Shown: positions 25,426 to 34,014 of the stretch, piece by piece
How positions within the stretch are numbered: the first letter of the stretch is position 1
Layout of the letters: the number at the start of each line of letters is the position of its first letter
Assembly: GCF_014084105.1 (NCBI RefSeq)
Contig: NZ_CP048289.1
Span: 505,922 to 569,921 of the forward strand
Reading direction: 5' to 3'
Origin: Streptacidiphilus sp. P02-A3a
Lineage (GTDB): Bacteria; Actinomycetota; Actinomycetes; Streptomycetales; Streptomycetaceae
Length of the DNA stretch: 64,000 bases
Translations under genes and position numbers: made by a program
The notes under the pieces: generated by a model
The model's input: the letters and a program-made list of their open reading frames with translations, nothing else
Databases searched by the model: none
What the model was told of the DNA's origin: nothing

Positions 25426-26256
25426 ATGCCGATCGGTCTCGACAGCTTCATGCACTCGATCACGCCCCAGCGCGATCCCATCAACCTGTTTCCCAGCATC
25501 GGAGTGCACCGACTGACCCTGGGCTTCACTACACGGGAGATGGGAGACAACGGACCGCTCATCTCATTCTCTGGGGAACTGTGGGCGGAGGACATCCCCG
25601 GCACACTCGGGTGGATCAGCCCACTCACCCAGCCAGAGCCCCTGAATACCCGTTACGGTGGCGACAATTTGCGGCTGAACGCCAGTGTGACTGACGAACA
25701 GCTTCGGCGCCTGGAACAGGCCCGCGCGAGCCGGGACCTGACCCTTCGCGCAGATCTCGTTGGGGTACGCCTCGACGCAACTGGCACGAGCTGGCCGGTT
25801 GGTCAGTGCCAGGTCCGGGTTTCGATTCCGCACGCCGAATGGTCAAAGAAGGTCGAACAGCTCGACGCCGGGGCATACGTGGATGTCCTGGTTCCCATCA
25901 CCCAGGTTGAAGGACGTGCCATCGCAGCACGGCGCATCCGTGAGGCCCAGTTGGCGATCCGCAATGGCGACTACGAAGGCGCAGTGGGCAAGGCACGCTC
26001 TGCGTTGGATGCTGTGCGGCCAGCCTGCAACACGGAGGTTATCTACAACCGGGTCATGAACCGCGGCAGTAAGGCGAAGGAGCGTACACAGGAGGAGCGT
26101 TGGGCGGTTCTCATCCAGAGCGCCTACCAGCTGTTTAGCGGCGCGCCGCACGACGACCAGGGCACTACCGAGCACTTCACCTGGACGCGTGCTGACGCGG
26201 TAGCTGCGGTGGCCACCTCAGCAGGTCTTCTTGCGCGTCTGGCGGACCTTCCCTAG
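25426..26256 (+). CDS. Hypothetical protein, first gene of the island
   Basis: This 276-aa soluble protein starts at ATG 25426 after GCGGGGAGA; in-frame codons upstream lack support. The N-terminal half is beta-rich (IGVHRLTLGFTTREMGDNGPLISFSG; TLRADLVGVRLDATGTSW). The C-terminal half is helical, with AAARRI-like repeats (REAQLAIRNGDYEGAVGKARSALDAVRP, which resembles a single TPR-like hairpin) and RADAVAAVATSAGLLARLADLP at the end. I recognise no catalytic motif. Codon use is less GC-rich than in the core genes, consistent with acquired DNA. Confidence 0.7.
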   Translation: MPIGLDSFMHSITPQRDPINLFPSIGVHRLTLGFTTREMGDNGPLISFSGELWAEDIPGTLGWISPLTQPEPLNTRYGGDNLRLNASVTDEQLRRLEQARASRDLTLRADLVGVRLDATGTSWPVGQCQVRVSIPHAEWSKKVEQLDAGAYVDVLVPITQVEGRAIAARRIREAQLAIRNGDYEGAVGKARSALDAVRPACNTEVIYNRVMNRGSKAKERTQEERWAVLIQSAYQLFSGAPHDDQGTTEHFTWTRADAVAAVATSAGLLARLADLP

Positions 26257-26378
26257 AGCTTTCTTAGAAGTTGTTCTCTTTCCGGGCTTGAGGATTGCGT
26301 TTTCACTGGTCAGGCGTAGGGTCGGTGGTCCCGTGGAAGTGGTGATGTGTTGTGCCGTCGCTGCTTTGGAGGTCGGGG

Positions 26379-26858
26379 ATGCCGTCGGTTGTGGGGCTGT
26401 TGGAACAGCGCGAGGTCACTGCTCGTCGTCGTGTGGACGAGTTGCGGGAGGAGGCCGACCGCATCGCGGCCGAGTTGGTCGTGGCCGAGCAGGACTGGAA
26501 GGAATGGGTCATTGCCCGCTCGCGGGTCGGCGAGGTCCTGGACCCGGCCGGTGACGGCGTCGCAGCCCCGGATGTCTCCCAGGACGTGCGGGATCCGGAT
26601 CCGCAGCTGGTGCGGGTCGAGCCGCCGACAACAGCGGCGAAGCCGAAGTCGATGGTGCCGGTGTGGCGTGCGGGGCTGGCCTGGTCGGCGCTGTCGGTGG
26701 ACTACCAGCGCGTCGTGCGGGTCCTGGCGGACCGTGAGCGGCTCGGCCTGGGCGCACTGTCCTGCCAGGAGATGGCTGCCGCGTTCGGGTTGGAGGTGGT
26801 GCCGGCGAAGGTGGAGGCGTTGCGGTCCAAGGCGAAGCGGCTGGTGGCTCGCGGCTAG
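26379..26858 (+). CDS. IS-associated coiled-coil protein, truncated by an amber codon
   Basis: This 159-aa protein is of a type I remember as commonly lying beside streptomycete IS5-like transposases. It has an N-terminal coiled coil (LEQREVTARRRVDELREEADRIAAEL), a Pro-rich linker, and a winged-helix-like C-terminus (MAAAFGLEVVPAKVEALRSKAKRLVARG). Relatives continue RGW followed by a short tail. Here the Trp position is TAG (26856-26858), and the same frame continues LTESSAGQFTLARGVAG to TGA at 26925. The gene thus appears shortened by a nonsense mutation. It converges with the transposase. Confidence 0.65.
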   Translation: MPSVVGLLEQREVTARRRVDELREEADRIAAELVVAEQDWKEWVIARSRVGEVLDPAGDGVAAPDVSQDVRDPDPQLVRVEPPTTAAKPKSMVPVWRAGLAWSALSVDYQRVVRVLADRERLGLGALSCQEMAAAFGLEVVPAKVEALRSKAKRLVARG

Positions 26859-26883
26859 CTGACCGAGTCGTCAGCGGGGCAGT

Positions 26884-27675
26884 TCACGCTCGCGCGGGGC
26901 GTGGCCGGGCCAGTCGGCGGGTCATGAGCAGGGTCATCGACCAGTGGACCATCGCCTCGGCGCTGCTGGTGGTGCGCTCGAAGTCGCGCACCAGTCGGCG
27001 GGTGCGCATGAGGTGGGCGAAGAACCGCTCGACGATCCACCGCTTGGGCAGCACCACGAAGCCGCGCGTGTCGTCGCTGCGTTTGATGATCGTCAGGACC
27101 AGGGCCAGGGCGGTGAGGCAGTGGGTGATGAGTTCGCCGGTGTAGCCGCCGTCGGCCCAGACCAGCTCGAGTCGGTGGTGGGCCTGGGCGACCCGCGCCA
27201 GGAGTGTCTGCGCGGCGGCGCGGTCGCCGGTGTCGGCAGGGGTGACCATCACGGAAAGTAGCAGCCCGAGGGTGTCGACCACCGCGTGCCGCTTGCGTCC
27301 GTTGATCAGTTTGCCGCCGTCGAAGCCGCGGCTTCCGGAGCCGACGACGGCGTCCGCTTTCACGGACTGGGAGTCGATCACCCCGGCGCTGGGCTCGGGG
27401 TCCCGGCCCGCTTTCTCGCGGACCCTGCCCCGCAGCCGGTCGTGGAACTCAGGGAGTAGGCCGTGGTCGCGCCAGCGGCGGAAGAAGGCGTAGACCCGGC
27501 CCCACGGCGGGAAGTCCACCGGCAGGGCCCGCCATTTTGTTCCGTTGTCGACCAGGTAGTGGACCGCGTCCACCATGGTCCGGTGGCAGTACGCCTCCGG
27601 CTGCCCACCGCGCCCGAGCAGCCAGCCCGGAACCGGCAGCAGTGGACGGACCGCGGCCCACTGCGCGTCCGTCAT
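26884..27675 (-). CDS. IS5-family transposase
   Basis: This is a DDE transposase of ~263 aa from the ATG before TDAQWAAVRPLLP; the frame stays open to 27801. The N-terminal domain (TDAQWAAV...GTKWRALPVDFPPWGRVYAFFRRW) is of the IS5/IS1031 DUF4096 type. Catalytic residues lie in VIDSQSVKAD, WADGGYTGEL and RWIVERFFAHLMRTRR, with the downstream RRLVRDFERT typical of the group. The C-terminal end overlaps the frame of the truncated coiled-coil protein on the other strand. I could not define terminal inverted repeats. Confidence 0.88.
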   Translation of the reverse strand: MTDAQWAAVRPLLPVPGWLLGRGGQPEAYCHRTMVDAVHYLVDNGTKWRALPVDFPPWGRVYAFFRRWRDHGLLPEFHDRLRGRVREKAGRDPEPSAGVIDSQSVKADAVVGSGSRGFDGGKLINGRKRHAVVDTLGLLLSVMVTPADTGDRAAAQTLLARVAQAHHRLELVWADGGYTGELITHCLTALALVLTIIKRSDDTRGFVVLPKRWIVERFFAHLMRTRRLVRDFERTTSSAEAMVHWSMTLLMTRRLARPRPARA

Positions 27676-27949
27676 GTCGGTGGGGTAGCGGCGCTCACGC
27701 GTTCCGTTGTCCGCGGCGTTCCCGAACCGGTGTGCGAGGCAGTCGCACGACCGGGTGACCGTACTGGACCCGCTCGCATCAAGGGCATAGAACTGCGACA
27801 ACAGGGCCTCCTGGATCGCTTGTTGGCGTAGACACCTAACGAGCTACCAAGAGGCCCTGCTTTCATGCCCGGCGCCCGCCGCGATCACCCGAACGAGACC
27901 CCTGTTCGACCAACACCACTCAAGATCGGAACGAAGACAGCCACTCAGC

Positions 27950-28426
27950 CTACATAGCCGAATTGGACACCTGGGAAGCGACCACCTGCTCTTCCCCCAT
28001 CGCGCTGAGCACGGTCACGATGAGTTCCTTCCCAGCATCGAAGTCCGCGCGGATCTGCTGGCTCAACATGTCGAGGCGATCTGTCCCTGTAGGGAGAGCG
28101 AGGTCATCCTTCATACCTCCGCTCGCTTCCATCAGGCTCAGAAAGCCTTCATCGATGTCGACCAGCGTGAAATCGCGGCGCTGGACGTGGGGCACGTCCA
28201 CGCTTTCAGCCGCGGGGGCCACCGCCTCATATTTCCTGTCGGTGAACATGTCGATACCGACAATCCTGACATCATCGCCGGACCTCGAAATGTCGGAAAT
28301 CTTGCAGGGGCGCCCCTCCAGCACTGCATAGCCGTTCTTCCGCAGAGCCGACACCTGAATAGGGAACGTCCGCGCCGTCCCATCCGCGACTTCCCCTGTC
28401 AGTACACCTTGCTCATCATTGGACAT
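27950..28426 (-). CDS. eIF5A-like translation factor homologue lacking the hypusine loop
   Basis: This is a 158-aa protein; ATG 28426 follows GGAGGTG with ideal spacing. From residue 21 it tracks eukaryotic eIF5A closely: FPIQVSALRKNGYAVLEGRP (human FPMQCSALRKNGFVVLKGRP), then CKISDIS, IVGIDMFTDRKYE (human LVGIDIFTGKKYE), VDVPHVQRRDFTLVDI and IVTVLSAMGEE (human ITVLSAM-EE). The segment that carries hypusine-Lys50 in eIF5A (STSKTGKHGHAK) is six residues shorter and reads SRSGDDVR, so no modifiable lysine remains. Bacteria normally use EF-P, which has a different sequence. The gene is flanked by IS5-type and IS1182-type elements, suggesting transfer. Homology is seen directly; function (translation or otherwise) is unknown. 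Confidence 0.85.
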   Translation of the reverse strand: MSNDEQGVLTGEVADGTARTFPIQVSALRKNGYAVLEGRPCKISDISRSGDDVRIVGIDMFTDRKYEAVAPAAESVDVPHVQRRDFTLVDIDEGFLSLMEASGGMKDDLALPTGTDRLDMLSQQIRADFDAGKELIVTVLSAMGEEQVVASQVSNSAM

Positions 28427-28765
28427 GACGGACACCTCCAGATCACAGGAACACCGCTGTCGCGGCGTCGGCCAGCTCCTGCCTACCCAACCAGCACGAC
28501 AATCACCCCGCAATCACCTTTCCGGATGAGACCGCCGAGATTCCGCCGGTCCAACGGGGTCGGGCCGCTGAGGGAGGGATGGAGCACCCCATGAACCTAC
28601 CCGGCCAAGATCACCAACCCAAGTCTCCATGTTCGATCGAAACCGCCCTAATGATCGATAGGGCAACAGCGTCTTAGCTTGGCGTTTATCCGTTGCTGGC
28701 CTGATGCTCCTTGATTGACTCGGCGCGTTTGACCGTTTTCCCGACGTCATGGTGCTTGGCTCGGT

Positions 28766-30595
28766 GCTTGACTCTGTCGGTGATCTTGGTTGGTCAAGGT
28801 CAGGTGCCGAGGGTGCGCCAGGACTTGGATCGGGGAATCGACTGCTGGTCCAGGAAGGTCTGGAAGGTGGTGGGCGGTCTCGATGATGAGGGTTTCTCGG
28901 TCTCTGGTTGGCTGCTGAGTCGTTCGATGTTCACGGCGATGGCTGTGAGGACGTGTTGCAGGTGGGCTTTCGGCTGTCCTCGGTAGCGGCAGCGGCGCAT
29001 GCCGTGGCCGTGGGCGAACTCGTTGATGGTGCCTTCCACCCCGGAGCGGACCGCGTATCGGGCCTTCCATTCAGGTGTCTGCTGCTCGGCGCGGACGCGG
29101 ACTTGCAGGTCACGGAGTTCCTGTGGGGGAAAGCCCACGTTGCGGGCGTCGCTGGAGCTGGTGCACCGAGGCCGATCCGGGCACGGCTGGCACTGGCCCT
29201 TGGTGAATCGCGCCACGATCAGGGGTGCCGCGGTGGGTGAGGAGGTCGGGTAGGGGCCGTGCCAGCCCGCGCTGACCTGGCCCCGGGGGCAGGTCACTTG
29301 TCGGCGGCCGAAGTCGATGTGGAAGTCGTCGCGGTCGAAGCCCTCGCTCCTGCGGTGCTGGCGGGTGGGGTTGCCCGGCAGTGGCCCGGTGACGGTGATC
29401 TCGTGTTCGCGGGCGGCTCGTTCCAGGTGGACCAGGGAGGTGTAGCCGCCGTCGACCAGGTGCTCGGCGGGCAGCAGTCCGCGACGCGCCAAACGGGTGT
29501 GGATGCCCGGCAGGGCCTGCCCGTCGTTGGTGGCGGCCGAGGTGGTGGCCACGTCCGTGATCAGGTTGACGCTGTCGGAGGCGCACGTCTCGGTCAGGTG
29601 GGCGGCGAAGCCCTTCCAGCGGATGATGTGCCCGTGCCGCACGTAGCGCGCCGTGACGTCGTAGGGGGAGACGACCGCCGAGGAGGAGGGCGGCAGCCCG
29701 CCGTCCTCGGCGGTGCGCCAGCACAGCCTGCCCGCCGCGTCGCGGTAGTAGTTCTGCACCACGATCTGCCGCAGGGCCTCGGCCTGCGGCCCGGAACCGT
29801 AGGCGGCCCCGCTGCGCTGGAGGACCTCCAGCAGCCGACAGGCATCGTCGCCGGCGGCCAGGATCCGGGTCTTGGGCCGGGTGGGGTTCTTGCCCAGACG
29901 CACCGGGCGGCCGTACCGACGCCCCCAGTCCTCGTCGACCAGGCCGACCAGTAGGTGCCCGGCCGTGCGGGCCACTTCTTCGAGCGCGGCTCGGACCGCC
30001 TCGGTGACGAGCTCGAGTCGGGTCAGGTCACGCACCGCGGCCAGGACGTGGGTGGAGTCGGTGCGCTGCGTGGTGCGCTCGCCCACGAGGCCGGCCTCCT
30101 TCAGGCGGGCGAGCGCCAGGTCCAGGAGCCGGTCGGCTCGGTCGTCCTGGGCCAGGCGCTCGCGGAAGTCGCCCAGCACGCTGTGGTGGAAGCCGGGATC
30201 GTCCAGCTCTATGGCCATCGCGTACTTGAAGTCGATGCGGCACCGGACCGCCTCCGCTGCCTGCCGGTCCGACAGGCCAAGCAGGAACTGCAGCACGCAG
30301 ACGGTAGCCAGTTGGGCAGGCGAGAGCCCCGGACGCCCGTCGCGCGGATACCAGTCCGCGAAGTCCTCATCGCACCACAGCCCGTCCAGCCGGTCCCGCA
30401 CCCACATCGCCGTCGTACCACCCGGGTTGCTCGCCCGGGCGATCTGCGCGGTCAGAGACGGGACTTGCCCACCGGAACGAGGGTGAAGCGACAACGAACA
30501 CCTCGGCAGCTGAATCGGACGACGAAACAGCCCGAGCATGCCCACCGATCACGCTCGCACACCGGGAAGCACCAAGATCACCGACAGAGTCAAGC
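28766..30595. mobile_element. IS1182-type insertion sequence, complete
   Basis: Perfect 25-bp terminal inverted repeats occur at 28766-28790 and 30571-30595 (inner 20 bases of the left arm: actctgtcggtgatcttggt). They enclose one transposase gene; total length is 1830 bp. No target duplication is evident. The right end abuts the stop codon of the membrane protein gene at 30596. Confidence 0.92.
28800..30545 (-). CDS. IS1182-family transposase
   Basis: This is a DDE transposase, up to 581 aa from ATG 30545; family members usually begin near [12 protein letters not shown], ~17 residues in, where a TTG is available. The DUF772-type N-terminal domain contains [36 protein letters not shown]. Catalytic Asp is in [14 protein letters not shown] (~residue 170), the second in [10 protein letters not shown] (~360) and the Glu in [19 protein letters not shown] (~520). 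A Cys-rich zinc ribbon (CPRG...[10 protein letters not shown]) precedes the Glu. The gene is intact, so the element may still move. Confidence 0.93.
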   Translation of the reverse strand: MGMLGLFRRPIQLPRCSLSLHPRSGGQVPSLTAQIARASNPGGTTAMWVRDRLDGLWCDEDFADWYPRDGRPGLSPAQLATVCVLQFLLGLSDRQAAEAVRCRIDFKYAMAIELDDPGFHHSVLGDFRERLAQDDRADRLLDLALARLKEAGLVGERTTQRTDSTHVLAAVRDLTRLELVTEAVRAALEEVARTAGHLLVGLVDEDWGRRYGRPVRLGKNPTRPKTRILAAGDDACRLLEVLQRSGAAYGSGPQAEALRQIVVQNYYRDAAGRLCWRTAEDGGLPPSSSAVVSPYDVTARYVRHGHIIRWKGFAAHLTETCASDSVNLITDVATTSAATNDGQALPGIHTRLARRGLLPAEHLVDGGYTSLVHLERAAREHEITVTGPLPGNPTRQHRRSEGFDRDDFHIDFGRRQVTCPRGQVSAGWHGPYPTSSPTAAPLIVARFTKGQCQPCPDRPRCTSSSDARNVGFPPQELRDLQVRVRAEQQTPEWKARYAVRSGVEGTINEFAHGHGMRRCRYRGQPKAHLQHVLTAIAVNIERLSSQPETEKPSSSRPPTTFQTFLDQQSIPRSKSWRTLGT

Positions 30596-31273
30596 TTAGA
30601 CCTCCGGAGTCTCGGGGGCGTCCACATGCCTATCTACCGCCGCGCCTTCGGTGAAGTGTCCCTGTTCCGAGCTGGACACACGGTCCTTCTCGGCGGACTC
30701 CCGTTGTTCGCGTTGGCTCTGCCACGCAACTTGCACAAGAAGGGACTTCGGAGACAGTACGGGCATCGGACTGCCACGCCGGTAAGCCCCTACGGTCTTG
30801 ATTACGTCGCTCGCGATGCTCGGTACGTAGTCGTAGGGCCATCGCCCCCTTTCCAACCAGCCGAAGTCCCAGTCGGCAAGGAGCTGGAGCAGTTCCGTTA
30901 CGGTCGAGCGCGTCTCATCATCGTGTAGAGCCTCGGCGTAGATGAATACGGGGCCAAGGATGTCCTCCAACTCCGTCGCCCAGGCTTCTCGGGGTTCGTA
31001 GTGAGGCTTGCTCCAGGCGACAACTTCCATGGGTGTGTTGGGAAGCTGTCGCGCGTGCTGCTTCACAACCCACATAGCCTGTGCCAACCCGTCGATCGCT
31101 ACAGACTCCAGGGCAGTTCGGCGTTCCTCCTGTGCCTGCTCCCTACTGTCTTGGCGATCCGCGAGTGCGTTGCTAGTCAGGCTCTTCTGCGTTTTCCAAG
31201 ATGTGAAGACCGCTACTGCACCACCGACAATGGCGCCAAAGAGACCGCTAAGTCCCGTCGCCCAGTCGTACAT
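30596..31273 (-). CDS. Membrane-anchored hypothetical protein
   Basis: This 225-aa protein starts at ATG 31273 (MYDWATGLSGLFGAIVGGAVAVFTSW), giving one N-terminal membrane helix, then a basic KTQK stop and a helical cytoplasmic region (REQAQEERRTALESVAIDGLAQAMWVVKQHA). The topology resembles small actinomycete DUF proteins with an N-terminal anchor. The TAA stop directly touches the IS1182 inverted repeat, so the original C-terminus may have been cut off. I do not recognise a function. Confidence 0.65.
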   Translation of the reverse strand: MYDWATGLSGLFGAIVGGAVAVFTSWKTQKSLTSNALADRQDSREQAQEERRTALESVAIDGLAQAMWVVKQHARQLPNTPMEVVAWSKPHYEPREAWATELEDILGPVFIYAEALHDDETRSTVTELLQLLADWDFGWLERGRWPYDYVPSIASDVIKTVGAYRRGSPMPVLSPKSLLVQVAWQSQREQRESAEKDRVSSSEQGHFTEGAAVDRHVDAPETPEV

Positions 31274-31386
31274 ACATCCAGTGTGATAGACAATGCCGCT
31301 GTAGCGCATTCTCTGCGAGCGTATGGGTGGCCGGCCTGTCCTCTGCCCGACGAATGGGCTCGGCACCCTACGGCGCACATGCTGGA

Positions 31387-31417
31387 GCCCCGGTCAGATT
31401 CCCGCTGACCGGGGCTT
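31387..31417. terminator. Bidirectional hairpin terminator
   Basis: AGCCCCGGTCAG and CTGACCGGGGCT form a perfect 12-bp stem around a 7-base loop. It lies between the membrane protein start and the IS1380 remnant. No gene reading toward it is intact, so it may be left over from a lost gene. Confidence 0.7.
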
Positions 31418-31435
31418 CATTCCAACGTTCACTCA

Positions 31436-31727
31436 GCCTGGATCCACCGCTCGATGATCGGAGCTGGGAGGGGCTGACGCAGAGAGGTGCCCGCTGACCT
31501 GGGATGATGGGAGTTCCTACGCAACCATCAGGCCCGATCAGCCAGGCACCTCGTAAGTGAAATTTACCCATACGGCTGCGGCGACGTTCGCGGCGTTCGA
31601 TGACTCGAATCTTCTGGCCCACGGCGGTCTGGCTCCGGCGGTGCGGTTGGCCGAGCGGTGCGGCTTGCCCGTGCTGTCCCGGGAGAAGGTGCAGCTCAAG
31701 GATGCCGCGAACGGGGCCGAGCGTCGA
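31436..31727 (+). pseudogene. Left-end remnant of an IS1380-type element
   Basis: The inverted-repeat core AGCCTGGATCCAC (31436) is followed by the same leader seen at 51120 onward. GTG 31557 then encodes ~55 codons of transposase N-terminus (THTAAATFAAFDDSNLLAHG; LAPAVRLAERCGLPVL; KVQLKDAANGA). Similarity to the second copy stops near 31721, after which unrelated sequence follows. This is a truncated, inactive copy, in the same orientation as the copy at 51.1-52.8 kb. Confidence 0.85.
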
Positions 31728-31903
31728 CGATGGCTGGTCGCTTGCCGAGCAGCAGGTAAGCCTTGACGACGTGCCGGCCGAGCACCGAGCCGGGGCGCGA
31801 ACCCGCGGGCCGCCGGCTACCAGACGCCGCAGCTTGGGCCACTCGAACCGCTCAGCGCCGCGGCCGGGGGCCTGTGCGCCCGTGCGCGGACCCCCCAATG
31901 CGG

Positions 31904-32950
31904 TCAGTTGAAGAACGGGTCGTCCACGACGTGGGCCCAGCCGCCGTCCGGCTGTCGTCGGAGGATCTCGGTGGTGGTGGAGATCACCTGTTCCGGTCCG
32001 GCTCCGGTGAGTGTGGCGTTGTTCGACACCAGGGCGACGTCGTCAACCTGTCGGATGTCGCGCAATTCGAGCTTGAGGCGGGAGCCGCTGTCGACCATCT
32101 GCTGCATGGCCGCGCGAATGGCGTCGGTGCCCGTCAAGTGAGTCCCAGGGGCAGGGACGAAGTGGGCGTTCGGCTCGTAGAGCGACACCAGACCCTCGAC
32201 GTCCCCTGCCTCCAGGTACTCCATGAACAAGGTCCCCACCTGCTGAGGCGTCTCAGCGCGGCGCCGGGCGACGGCGCCGACTGGCTTGTCGCCCCAGCCG
32301 GCTGCGGCGAGCAGGTCGTACCAGCCGGGATGGGCGCCGTGGGGCAGATGACGGCGCAGCAGGTCTCCCGGGAAGGTCAGTGGGGACGCCTTGTGAGGCT
32401 TGGCCTTGGCCTGGGTGAGGATGGCATCGCTGAGCGCGTAGCCCAGGTCCAGGCGCGGGAGCAGGACGTGCATATCGTCGGCGAGGCCGGATGGCAGGCT
32501 CTCACGCTGGACTCCGAGGATGTCGGTGCCGATTCCGGCCTGGGCCAGCGCGACCTCCGTGCCCTTCCGCGCGGCGATGCCGTCCGAGGTGTGCAGGGCG
32601 ATGGCGTCCCAGGCGATGGCGATACGCCGTTCCTCGACGCCGCGCTCGCGCAGGAATGCCGCTGCGGTGTCAGCGCCGTCGACTTCGAAGCGCTGGTCGC
32701 CGTTGCCTTCCTCGGTCAGGCCGATGTCGTGCAGAACACAGCAGAGGAACAGCAACTCGTCGTCGTAGTCGCTACCGGCGCGCAGCCCCTGGTTCTGAGC
32801 ATGAGCGCGAGCGAAAACATAGCTACGGACGCTGTGATGGAGAACGAATGCGGGCGAGATCCGGTCCACATAGGCGTAGGTGTCCCGGGTGAGGCCCGTG
32901 TCGGGCAGGTCGAGCTGCTCGAAGACGGACAAGCGTGTATCTGCGGTCAT
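31904..32950 (-). CDS. HD-domain / SnoaL-like fusion protein
   Basis: This 348-aa protein starts at ATG 32950. Residues ~30-190 form an HD phosphohydrolase-like domain: FVLHHSVRSYVFA supplies the first His and CVLHDIGL the HD pair, with later IAIAWDAIALHTSDG. This pattern is known from cyanamide hydratase-like proteins. Residues ~235-345 are a SnoaL/NTF2-like domain (YLEAGDVEGLVSLYEPNAHFVPAPGTHLTG; WAHVVDDPFFN at the end). The fusion suggests a small-molecule enzyme with an added binding or cyclase-like module. It lies upstream of two alpha/beta hydrolases on the same strand. The substrate is unknown. Confidence 0.82.
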   Translation of the reverse strand: MTADTRLSVFEQLDLPDTGLTRDTYAYVDRISPAFVLHHSVRSYVFARAHAQNQGLRAGSDYDDELLFLCCVLHDIGLTEEGNGDQRFEVDGADTAAAFLRERGVEERRIAIAWDAIALHTSDGIAARKGTEVALAQAGIGTDILGVQRESLPSGLADDMHVLLPRLDLGYALSDAILTQAKAKPHKASPLTFPGDLLRRHLPHGAHPGWYDLLAAAGWGDKPVGAVARRRAETPQQVGTLFMEYLEAGDVEGLVSLYEPNAHFVPAPGTHLTGTDAIRAAMQQMVDSGSRLKLELRDIRQVDDVALVSNNATLTGAGPEQVISTTTEILRRQPDGGWAHVVDDPFFN

Positions 32951-33182
32951 GAGGTGTGTCTTTCGTTCGGATGCCCCGGTAGGGAGCCGATTGGTTCGCT
33001 GTCTCGATGGGTTCGGTGCCCCGGAGACGCGCTGACGTGTGCCGGGTCTTGGGGTGCTGCGCACGGCACGTGGAGCGACGTCGGATCGCCCTGTCAGGGA
33101 TGTGCGGTTGCCATCGGTGCGGCTGGAGCAGTGGTGCGGTTTGCTGGAGGTGAGGGAGGGGTCGCGCGCGGACCCCGGCGGG

Positions 33183-33926
33183 TCAGACGCGCTCTGCGAA
33201 GTCCTTGGCGGCGCGCTCGACGAAGTCGGCGACGCGCTTGGGATGTGCGACGAAGGCCGTGTGGGAGGCGTCGATGTCCTCGGTGTGTGCGTGCATCCGG
33301 TCGGCCATGTCCCGCTGCAGCTGCGGCGGGATGGAGTTGTCGTCGTTGGAGACGAGGTACCAGGTTGGCTTCCGGTCCCATCCCCGGACGGTCGCGGCCT
33401 CGGTGAACGCGAATGCGGACAGCGGCCGCTGTGTCGCGTACATCGCGCGTGCCAGCTCCTCGGAGGAGTCGCCGCAGAACACCTCGCGGAACCGGCCGGG
33501 GTTGATGTAGAGGTCGGGGCCGCCCGGGGCGCCGGGAGCGTCGTACCGGGTCGGCGCGTTCTCGGTGGCGAGCAGCGATGGCGCGTACCCGTTCTGTGCG
33601 CTGAGGCAGCTCTCGCCGACATCGAGGCCGAAAGCGGCCAGGTAGACCAGCCCGGTCACGTTGTCGAGGCCGTCGACGGCGTGGCTGATGACGGCGCCGG
33701 CGTAGGAGTGGCCGACGAGCACGACGGGGCCTTCGATGGCCGCGACGCGGGTCCGGATGGACGCCGCGTCGGACGCGAGGCCGCGCAGCGGGTTCGGCGG
33801 GGCGACGACGGTGAAGCCGTCGGCTTCGAGGCCGGAGATCAGTCCGGTGTAGCCGGACGCGTCCGCGAACGCGCCGTGGACGAGGACGATGGTGGGTTTG
33901 GCGTCGGTCCTGGTGGTGTCGTTCAT
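33183..33926 (-). CDS. Alpha/beta hydrolase, plant-esterase-like (group A)
   Basis: This 247-aa hydrolase starts at ATG 33926 (the frame is open further upstream). TIVLVHGAFADASGYTGLI is the oxyanion strand, VVLVGHSYAGAVISHA the nucleophile elbow (GHSYAG), WYLVSNDDNSIP the acid strand and DASHTAFVAHPKRVADF the His region. The pattern matches the methylesterase/hydroxynitrile-lyase-like group, often called salicylate esterase. It shares clear similarity with the products at 40911 and 41831 in this window. The group often acts on small aromatic esters or lactones; the actual substrate is unknown. Confidence 0.85.
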   Translation of the reverse strand: MNDTTRTDAKPTIVLVHGAFADASGYTGLISGLEADGFTVVAPPNPLRGLASDAASIRTRVAAIEGPVVLVGHSYAGAVISHAVDGLDNVTGLVYLAAFGLDVGESCLSAQNGYAPSLLATENAPTRYDAPGAPGGPDLYINPGRFREVFCGDSSEELARAMYATQRPLSAFAFTEAATVRGWDRKPTWYLVSNDDNSIPPQLQRDMADRMHAHTEDIDASHTAFVAHPKRVADFVERAAKDFAERV

Positions 33927-34014
33927 GGTCGTGCCTTTCTCGTCGGATGGAACGGTGGCGGCTGTGCGGTGTGCAACTTTGCTGGTGCGGAACCGTTTTG
34001 GGGCAGATCGTCGG

